Positions 1 to 5,509 of a stretch of 6,733 nucleotides of DNA are shown here, piece by piece. A program made the translations under genes and the position numbers. Origin of the DNA: CAINEC01 sp046303115 (GTDB lineage: Bacteria > Bacteroidota > Bacteroidia > AKYH767-A > OLB10); contig JBKCGZ010000144.1 of the NCBI GenBank assembly GCA_046303115.1, positions 1 through 6,733 of the forward strand, given 5' to 3'. Every line of letters starts with the position of its first letter. Positions within the stretch are counted from its first letter, which is position 1. Below the pieces are notes generated by a model. It worked only from the letters and a program-made list of their open reading frames with translations. It was not told the DNA's origin and made no database searches.

Positions 1-1830
1 CGCATTGTAGCTGGCATTGATCCAAATAATGAGAATATTGTTTACTTCTTCGGTCCAACACCGGGCTATGGTAAAGTGAGTACTGATTTCTTAGGAGATA
101 CACTTTACAATAGTTTATGGAAATACGAATATATATCAGGAACTGGTGCAGGTGCTGGTGGAGTATGGACTGATCTGTCTCAAAATTTACCTGGTAATAT
201 TGGAGTGTTTAATGGAATGAATACCCAAGGTGGTTATGATGTGGTGGTAAAAGTGATGCCTGGTAATTCAAACGCTGTATTCCTTGGTGGTACTAATATC
301 TATCGTTCTACAACTGCATTTTCTGATTCATTGCATAATGATGTAATCGGAGGTTATGAGCCTGGTGCTGCATTACCTTTCGTGAATGAATATGAAGGAC
401 ATCATCCTGATCAACATGTAATGGAATTCATTCCTTCTAATCCAGCGAAAATGTATTCTGCGAACGACGGAGGTATTGCTCGAACAGATGATTGTTTAGC
501 ATCGAACGTAGTTTGGAATGATTTAAATAATGGGTATATCACCTCTCAGTTTTATACAGTTACAATGGATATGAATGCTACGGACGATGTATTAATGGGA
601 GGACTTCAAGACAACGGAACATATAGAACTACCAATGCTATTTCTACAGATCCATGGACACATCCTTTTGATGGTGATGGTTCTTATTGTGCTATCGGAA
701 ATGGAACAGAATACTATTTCTCAAAACAACAAGGACGTATTTACAAAACACATCTGGATGCGCAAGGTAACGTTACGGATTACCGAAGAATGGATCCTAT
801 TGGTGCAAGCAATTATCGTTTCATTGCTCCTTTCGTTTTAGATCCAAATAATAATGATTTGATGTATTTGTGTGCTGGAGAATCGATCTGGCGCAATGAT
901 GATTTAAGTGCTATTCAATTAACGAATCAATTTGATACTATCTCAACCAATTGGGTTCAGTTTCCAGATACATTGGCTATAACCGATGAAGTAATTACAG
1001 CTTTAGCAATTAGTAAAACTCCTGCAAACCGATTATACTACGGTACTAATAAGCGTAATATTTACCGTATCGATAACGCAAATGTTGGGATTCCTACGCG
1101 ACAAACAATCACCTCTACTTTGTTTACTGCAACAGGTTATATCAGTTGTATCGCAGTTAATCCTGCTAACGCCGATGAAATTATGGTGGTGTTTAGTAAT
1201 TATAATATTTACAGTTTATTCCATTCGAATGATGGTGGTCTCAATTGGACTAAAGTAGGAGGGAATCTCGAAGCAACTACTGGTGGAACTGGTAACGGAC
1301 CTTCTTTACGTTGGGCTTCAATTTTACCTTTAGCTAATGGAGACAAAATTTATTTTGTAGGAGGTAGTACAGGTTTGTATGCTACAGCAACATTAAATGG
1401 ACTTACTACAGTTTGGATTCAACAAGGTGCAAATACGATTGGTAAATCGATTGTGGATATGATGGCTGTTCGTCCTTCAGATGGATTAATTGCTGTTGCT
1501 ACTCATGGTAACGGAATGTACTCAGCGCATATCACAAGTGTAAATGATATTACTTCGTTAGATGAATACAGTAAAATGGATTTTCAGATTTATCCTAATC
1601 CTGCTTCTAAATTTATCAATGTAAAATTACCTGTTGCAGATTTTGATGGACTAGTAAGTCGCTATGAGATTGTCAACGAAATAGGACAATCGATTGTTAA
1701 TACTGATAATTCAAGATTCAACCAGGAATTTAAAATTGATGTAAGTGAGTATAAAAGTGGTGTTTACTATCTGAAGTTAATCAGCAATCAAGGAATAATC
1801 TTATCTACAAAATCATTTGTTGTTCGATGA
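1..1830 (+). CDS. T9SS-sorted BNR/VPS10-like beta-propeller surface protein (5' partial)
   Basis: The reading frame is open from base 1, so the N-terminus and signal peptide lie upstream; 609 residues are visible. Motifs typical of large bacterial sortilin/VPS10-like and GH74-like propeller proteins appear in order: HHPDQH at visible residues 134-139 followed by NDGG at 155-158, GGLQDNG at 200-206, an Asp-box (S409, D411, G413, W416) and THGNGMY at about 501-507 closing the propeller. A T9SS type A sorting domain follows from YPNP (531-534) to the end, finishing in a basic residue, with the usual SGVYYLKL strand. The protein is therefore probably exported across the outer membrane and released or anchored at the surface. 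Its ligand or enzymatic role is not visible; I see no clear catalytic residues. The TGA stop directly abuts the stop of the opposing hydrolase gene. The GTG at 76 is only an internal valine codon. Confidence 0.92.
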   Translation, partial: RIVAGIDPNNENIVYFFGPTPGYGKVSTDFLGDTLYNSLWKYEYISGTGAGAGGVWTDLSQNLPGNIGVFNGMNTQGGYDVVVKVMPGNSNAVFLGGTNIYRSTTAFSDSLHNDVIGGYEPGAALPFVNEYEGHHPDQHVMEFIPSNPAKMYSANDGGIARTDDCLASNVVWNDLNNGYITSQFYTVTMDMNATDDVLMGGLQDNGTYRTTNAISTDPWTHPFDGDGSYCAIGNGTEYYFSKQQGRIYKTHLDAQGNVTDYRRMDPIGASNYRFIAPFVLDPNNNDLMYLCAGESIWRNDDLSAIQLTNQFDTISTNWVQFPDTLAITDEVITALAISKTPANRLYYGTNKRNIYRIDNANVGIPTRQTITSTLFTATGYISCIAVNPANADEIMVVFSNYNIYSLFHSNDGGLNWTKVGGNLEATTGGTGNGPSLRWASILPLANGDKIYFVGGSTGLYATATLNGLTTVWIQQGANTIGKSIVDMMAVRPSDGLIAVATHGNGMYSAHITSVNDITSLDEYSKMDFQIYPNPASKFINVKLPVADFDGLVSRYEIVNEIGQSIVNTDNSRFNQEFKIDVSEYKSGVYYLKLISNQGIILSTKSFVVR

Positions 1831-3087
1831 TTACCTCGAGAACACAAATTTTATAGGTCGAATAAATTTCTCGTAGTGAATATTTAGTAAATACATTCCA
1901 TTGCTATTAGCGTTTAAAGGAATTGTATTATTAATACTACTGCTGCTGTAAATGATTTTACCTTCAGGATTTATTATTTCAACTCGTTTCACCTCATGTA
2001 AGCTTCCCTCTAGGTTTATAATGCCTGATTTCGAAATGTTAGATATGTGTACTTCATTATTTTGATTTTCGTACAATCCAGATTGAATGGTGGAAACCTG
2101 TAAAGTAAAGGTGTCTGTTTCATTGCAGCGATAGCCAACAAGTGTTACTGTGTAAGTGCCTCCTTGCTGATAAATATGGATAGGTGTTCCTGCATTCGAT
2201 TGTTGGCCATCACCAAAGTCCCATAAAATAGAATCGCAATTTTGTGTTTGGTTCATGAATATTATTCCTGTTGATGAGAAATAGGAATAGGAAAAATCAA
2301 CATCAACATCATAGTCGCCTACATTCCAGAAACCCAAACTATCATAAGCCACTAGCTTTGCAGCATTACGAATATTGGCAGCATCGGTGCTATCTAATGT
2401 ACTCGCAAAAGTAATTGCAGTTGGATCTTTTCTAAAAACGATTGAATAAAAAGTGCAAGCAGCTGCATAGCTACCTGCTAAGGATGGATGACTTTCATCA
2501 GCACTATATAATTCGATTCCTGGAAAATTATTTCTGATGTATCTCCAAACAGCACCTACTGGTGAAACCAATGCACTATTCGTGTTAGCCATATTTTCAT
2601 AACGCATACGCAACAAGCTGTCCATTCCAGAATAAGTGCATATCGGTGGCCAATTAGGACAATTGCTAGCATCTCCATTTTTGCGTCCCCATGTCATGTA
2701 AAAAACAGTTTCAGTACATGGATTAGCAACATTAATTAATGAGTCTAACGTTTTTGCATATGGGTAAACGGATGATTGTACTTGAGAAATAGGGAAGGAG
2801 GGTAACTGACTTTGCTCTTGTAAGACAACAAAATCAAAATTGCCTTGAGCGATTTTTTGCAAAGTCGTTGCATTAGTGCTATGAAGCTGAAAGGTGTATC
2901 CACCAATACAATTACTATCGTAAATCACACTATCTCCTGTAGATTGCGCTGCGTTGGATAATAAAGCAGGTAAATCATTCACATAAGTATAACTGTTCCC
3001 AATAAATAGGACTTTTTTAATTTGCTGTTGTGCTCTTGAATAATTAGCAATCAACAATAAAAGAAATAGCGATTTTATTTTCATCAT
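1831..3087 (-). CDS. Secreted SGNH/GDSL-like hydrolase with PKD domain and T9SS-type C-terminus
   Basis: This 418-residue protein has a signal peptide (about 1-19, ending SRA before QQQ). An SGNH-hydrolase-like domain (about 24-250) follows, with the nucleophile block IGNSYT (Ser32), a Gly-Gly block (62-63), VVLQEQSQ at 87-94 and the C-terminal DESHPS block (Asp197, His200). The GNSYT, LQEQS and HPS pattern most resembles the DUF4886-type branch, which is inferred to be esterases or acylhydrolases, for instance on acetylated glycans; the substrate is unknown. A PKD domain (about 260-331) carries WDFGDG at 289-294 and Cys284/Cys321, which could form a disulfide. The last 75 or so residues look like a T9SS sorting domain (NGMYLLNI, then a basic end) but lack the usual PNP motif. 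Two ATG codons stand in tandem at 3087 and 3084; either could start the protein, and no Shine-Dalgarno is visible. The start lies immediately downstream of a strong terminator. Confidence 0.9.
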   Translation of the reverse strand: MMKIKSLFLLLLIANYSRAQQQIKKVLFIGNSYTYVNDLPALLSNAAQSTGDSVIYDSNCIGGYTFQLHSTNATTLQKIAQGNFDFVVLQEQSQLPSFPISQVQSSVYPYAKTLDSLINVANPCTETVFYMTWGRKNGDASNCPNWPPICTYSGMDSLLRMRYENMANTNSALVSPVGAVWRYIRNNFPGIELYSADESHPSLAGSYAAACTFYSIVFRKDPTAITFASTLDSTDAANIRNAAKLVAYDSLGFWNVGDYDVDVDFSYSYFSSTGIIFMNQTQNCDSILWDFGDGQQSNAGTPIHIYQQGGTYTVTLVGYRCNETDTFTLQVSTIQSGLYENQNNEVHISNISKSGIINLEGSLHEVKRVEIINPEGKIIYSSSSINNTIPLNANSNGMYLLNIHYEKFIRPIKFVFSR

Positions 3088-3091
3088 GATA

Positions 3092-3099
3092 CAAAAATA
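3092..3099 (-). promoter_or_regulatory. Possible Bacteroidota -7 element for the hydrolase gene
   Basis: On the minus strand the bases read TATTTTTG, an exact match to the Bacteroidota -7 consensus TAnnTTTG, ending four bases before the first ATG at 3087. If used, transcription would begin at or very near the start codon and the mRNA would be nearly leaderless. The nearest upstream TTG (3114-3112) is only 12 bases away, shorter than the usual 17-23, and the match lies in a T-rich terminator tail where it could arise by chance. Hence the low confidence. Confidence 0.22.
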
Positions 3100-3130
3100 A
3101 AAAAGGGACTACAATGGTAGTCCCTTTTTT
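3093..3130 (-). terminator. Strong intrinsic terminator after the small exported protein gene
   Basis: Bases 3099-3112 and 3117-3130 form a perfect 14-bp inverted repeat around a four-base loop (3113-3116). The core is GGGACTAC paired with GTAGTCCC, flanked by six A-T pairs. Read on the minus strand, the stem ends in a T run that continues as TATTTTTG, giving a good U-tract. It starts 18 bases after the stop codon of the small exported protein gene (stop at 3149) and so should end the transcript containing that gene and the propeller gene. Its symmetry, with an A run on one side and a T run on the other, means it could also work on the plus strand. Confidence 0.9.
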
Positions 3131-3148
3131 GTAAGATTTAGTTCAGAA

Positions 3149-3595
3149 TTATTTGCTGAAATATAAACGAGTAATGAAGATACCATTACCATCATCTTTA
3201 CCTGCATCTGATTCAACTCCTGATGCTACGAAAGTTAATTTCCAGCCATTCTTAATCATTTCATTGATTTTTGCTCCGATTACCGCATCGTTAGTAGCGA
3301 TGTTTCCGAACTGAATACCAACCATTGAATAGAAGTTCAATAATTTAGTTTCTTTTAAGTTGTCACCAACATCTTTCAAGTCGCTACGCTTAACTTTGCT
3401 AGCATTTGACTTATCTCCATCGCGCTCAGTAGTCATAGCTTCGATATCAACTGTTCCTTGATTTTCGATAATTCTTGAACGACCTAATCCACCTGGTACG
3501 ATAGATTCAACGATTGTGATTACTTTGAATTCTTGAGCAAATCCGATTGATGACATGCATAGGAATAGTGCTCCTAAGATTAATGATTTTTTCAT
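3149..3595 (-). CDS. Small exported protein of unknown function (possibly DUF4177-like fold)
   Basis: The 148-residue product has a clear signal peptide: MKK, a hydrophobic core, then SIGFA with likely cleavage between Ala20 and Gln21. The mature part is about 128 residues. It shows a first strand FKVITIVE, a glycine/arginine motif GGLGRSR at 35-41, a charged middle (about 52-82), a segment with LLNFY near residue 85, and an end with NGWKL at 116-120 and GIFITRLYF at 138-146. The order of an N-terminal strand, a helix ending in xGWxL and a final strand ending in an R-containing motif recalls DUF4177-type small domains, but that is a resemblance by eye, not an assignment. There is no T9SS domain and no lipobox, so a periplasmic location is the simplest guess. 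It lies 34 bp behind the propeller gene without an evident promoter between, suggesting co-transcription, and is followed by a strong terminator. The start ATG follows an A/C-rich leader typical of Bacteroidota. Confidence 0.87.
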   Translation of the reverse strand: MKKSLILGALFLCMSSIGFAQEFKVITIVESIVPGGLGRSRIIENQGTVDIEAMTTERDGDKSNASKVKRSDLKDVGDNLKETKLLNFYSMVGIQFGNIATNDAVIGAKINEMIKNGWKLTFVASGVESDAGKDDGNGIFITRLYFSK

Positions 3596-3629
3596 TTTGT
3601 TTTGTTTTTCTGTTGTTTGTATAAATTAA
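3596..3629 (-). other. Short A-rich intergenic leader, no Shine-Dalgarno
   Basis: These 34 bases separate the propeller stop codon from the ATG of the small exported protein. On the minus strand they are rich in A and C (acaaaacaaa immediately before ATG), with no AGGAGG-like stretch, no hairpin and no TAnnTTTG element. This supports read-through transcription from the propeller gene and the A-rich type of translation start usual in Bacteroidota. Confidence 0.5.
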
Positions 3630-4973
3630 TTATTGTTTTACAATCTTAACAATTGAAGTCATTCCATTCATATCCATAACTTGAACAGAATAAACTCCAC
3701 TACTTAAATTTCTTAAATCAACTGGCAATCCAATTTTAGTTGAATATGACTCGAAAGAAGAAACTAAATTTCCAAGGATGTCAAATACGCGAACGTTTAC
3801 ATTTCCTTCGTAAGATGTGTTGATTCTTACTAATCCGTTAGTTGGGTTTGGGAATGCATTAACAACATTATTTTTTGTAACTTGATTAATTCCAACTGCA
3901 GTTCCAGCATAACGATAAATACCATCAGTTAAAGGATCCGCTGAGAATCCACCAGCCCATCCTGTTAATGGACTAACCCAATCCATGGATGTGTATCCAT
4001 CAGAAGTTCCTATTCCGTTAGTATCAACTAAAATCCAGCTAGTGCCATCATTTGCGCTATATGAGCTACCACGCCCTGTTGAACTAGCAGCACAACTAAA
4101 CAAAACCGAAGTTCCTGGTACGTATGCTAAGTCACTATAAAAAGCTGGTCCTACCGGTGTAACTAATGTCCATGTAATACCACCATCAGTTGTTCTGTAT
4201 AAAGTATTGATACCTGTTGAAGTTGATTTTGTGCAAACACCATTTAATGTATCTCTGAATGCGATAGCACTCACTGTATTCACATTTGAAACTACAGATT
4301 TTGCGGTCCAGTTAACACCGCCATCGTAAGAAATGTAAACACGTCCTTTATTTGTTCCAAACCAGATTTTGTTTCCAACAACAGTAAAGTCATTTACAAT
4401 ACCATATTCTCCACTTAGAGGTGCAGTAATATTAGCTTGCGGTAGGCGAGTCCAAGTTGCCCCACCATCTGTTGTAGAGTAAATTTCGTAATAGCCACCT
4501 ACTGGATCGCCCATCGTCCATCCATTTAATGAGTCTGTAAAGTAAACTACATTTGGAAATGAAGCTGCGTTAGTATAAATACTACCTACGCCAAGTTGCG
4601 TCCAAGTAGCACCCATGTCAGTAGTTTTAAAAATACCACCGCCACCAAGCGTGTTGTTATACATTGCTGCATAGCACATGTTTTCGTTTACTGCAGAGAT
4701 GTTTGAGAAACGGAAATTGGTATCTGCAGTCACTAAACCTGCATTCCATGTTGTTCCTCCGTCAGTTGTCATAGAAAACTCTTGAGTACTTATCCCGGAT
4801 CCATCACCAACACCAGCGCAATTCCAAACAATATTAGAATCAACTGCATCGATATCGAAAGGATAAGATGAAGTGTAATTGTATCCAACATTTTGCATCG
4901 CCCAAGGACTCTGTGCAAACATGGAAACTGAAGTTGCTATAATTGCAACTAAGGTCATGTAAATTTTTTTCAT
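3630..4973 (-). CDS. T9SS-sorted Asp-box (BNR) beta-propeller protein
   Basis: The 447-residue product starts with a signal peptide (about 1-20, ending SMFA before QSPWA). Residues of about 25-355 form a propeller made of six Asp-box repeats of the form S/T-x-D-x-G-x-x-W, with the aspartates (or equivalent) at 71, 119, 169, 217, 263 and 308. The sixth has Asn308 in place of Asp. Between boxes are WNCAGVGDG, NGWTMGD and LTGWAGGF segments like those of YCF48/Hcf136-like and BNR propellers. A linker leads to a canonical T9SS type A sorting domain from FPNPTNG (374-380) to the end, with FDILGNLV, SSGVYSVQV and a terminal lysine-rich strand. The protein is therefore expected to be secreted to the surface or medium. 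No sialidase catalytic arginines or other active site can be recognised, so a binding or structural role is as likely as an enzymatic one. It is the first gene of a probable two-gene unit with the small exported protein. Confidence 0.94.
   Translation of the reverse strand: MKKIYMTLVAIIATSVSMFAQSPWAMQNVGYNYTSSYPFDIDAVDSNIVWNCAGVGDGSGISTQEFSMTTDGGTTWNAGLVTADTNFRFSNISAVNENMCYAAMYNNTLGGGGIFKTTDMGATWTQLGVGSIYTNAASFPNVVYFTDSLNGWTMGDPVGGYYEIYSTTDGGATWTRLPQANITAPLSGEYGIVNDFTVVGNKIWFGTNKGRVYISYDGGVNWTAKSVVSNVNTVSAIAFRDTLNGVCTKSTSTGINTLYRTTDGGITWTLVTPVGPAFYSDLAYVPGTSVLFSCAASSTGRGSSYSANDGTSWILVDTNGIGTSDGYTSMDWVSPLTGWAGGFSADPLTDGIYRYAGTAVGINQVTKNNVVNAFPNPTNGLVRINTSYEGNVNVRVFDILGNLVSSFESYSTKIGLPVDLRNLSSGVYSVQVMDMNGMTSIVKIVKQ
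4035..4769 (-). repeat. Six coding Asp-box repeats of the propeller
   Basis: The six Asp-boxes are encoded at 4746-4769, 4602-4625, 4452-4475, 4308-4331, 4170-4193 and 4035-4058. Key-residue spacing is 48, 50, 48, 46 and 45 residues, the regular step expected of propeller blades. On the plus strand they show as related but diverged blocks containing ccatc or cgtca followed by gt. The divergence at DNA level indicates old internal duplication, not a recent tandem expansion. Confidence 0.8.
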
Positions 4974-4998
4974 AAATAGTCGGTTTTAAATTAAAGTT

Positions 4999-5026
4999 CG
5001 AAATTAATAAAAATGCCTTAAATCAA
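4999..5026 (-). promoter_or_regulatory. Candidate promoter for the propeller/small protein unit
   Basis: On the minus strand TTG (5026-5024) is followed after 17 bases by TAATTTCG (5006-4999), one mismatch from the Bacteroidota -7 consensus TAnnTTTG. The spacing lies within the 17-23 range seen for flavobacterial promoters. It would start transcription about 20 bases upstream of the ATG at 4973. The 134-bp gap after the receiver gene makes a promoter here likely, but the exact elements are tentative. Confidence 0.35.
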
Positions 5027-5055
5027 CTCCATCAAAGGGAAAAATTACAATAATC

Positions 5056-5095
5056 AAAAAAAATATTAAGGTTATTAAAAAGGGTGTATAACTCC
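5056..5095 (-). terminator. Weak possible terminator after the receiver gene
   Basis: On the minus strand an imperfect stem pairs 5095-5088 with 5075-5070: GG and TTAT against ATAA and CC, with a two-base bulge. A run of eight T (5063-5056) follows six bases after the stem. The stem is short and AT-rich, so this is only a weak candidate for ending the kinase-receiver transcript; partial read-through into the propeller gene is possible. Confidence 0.2.
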
Positions 5096-5107
5096 AATTT
5101 GAGTCGT

Positions 5108-5509
5108 TTAACCAAGCGAATTTTTAATTTGCTCAATCTTCAATTTGTCTAAAGGTTTGGATATAAAATCAGTAACCGACTCAAAGTTTCTCGATTTCTC
5201 AATATCGTTAGGGTCAAGGGAAGAACTTAGAATATAAATTCGGGTAGAAGATAAGCAAACATTCTCTGCTTTCATTTTCTCTAATAACTCAAAACCTGAC
5301 ATTTCAGGCATATTGATGTCCAAAAATATGATATCAGGAGTATTTACTTGATTATCAATAGTGCAACCTTTTAGAAAGCTAAATGCTTCTTCAGGATTAA
5401 TATACTCGGAAACAATACAATCATTCCCGCAATGTTTCTCAATTATACTTCTATTTAAGAAGTTATTGATTTTATCATCGTCAATTAATAGTATTTTCAA
5501 TTTCTTCAA
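5108..5509 (-). CDS. Single-domain response regulator (CheY-like receiver)
   Basis: The 133-residue protein is one receiver domain with nothing after it. The acidic pocket is Asp10/Asp11, the phospho-acceptor is Asp64 in FLDINMP, the switch serine is Ser95 in ILSSS, and the conserved lysine is Lys118 in SKP. With no DNA-binding or enzymatic output, it should act through protein contact or as a phosphorelay intermediate. The gene overlaps the 3' end of the histidine kinase gene by 29 bp, so the two are almost certainly co-transcribed, translationally coupled and cognate. No ATG can serve as start: an in-frame TAA stands at 5518-5516 and the first internal Met is residue 67, beyond the acidic pocket. 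The best start is TTG at 5509, giving KKLKILLIDDD, with a second TTG at 5500 as alternative. Homologues of this type in Bacteroidota usually follow a PAS-kinase in the same way. Confidence 0.94.
   Translation of the reverse strand: MKKLKILLIDDDKINNFLNRSIIEKHCGNDCIVSEYINPEEAFSFLKGCTIDNQVNTPDIIFLDINMPEMSGFELLEKMKAENVCLSSTRIYILSSSLDPNDIEKSRNFESVTDFISKPLDKLKIEQIKNSLG

Noticed and set aside
76..78. GTG as the start of the plus-strand propeller protein
   Set aside because: The same frame is open and protein-like back to base 1 (DPNNENIVYFFG), and no signal peptide follows the GTG; the gene is cut by the window edge.
635..841. 67- to 68-codon open frame on the plus strand inside the propeller gene
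   Set aside because: It lies wholly within a well-supported gene in another frame, has no domain-like or signal sequence, and looks like a chance frame.
1837..1873. Inverted repeat CGAGAA/TTCTCG as a terminator of the plus-strand gene
   Set aside because: The loop is 25 bases, the stem only 6 bp, and no T run follows on either strand.
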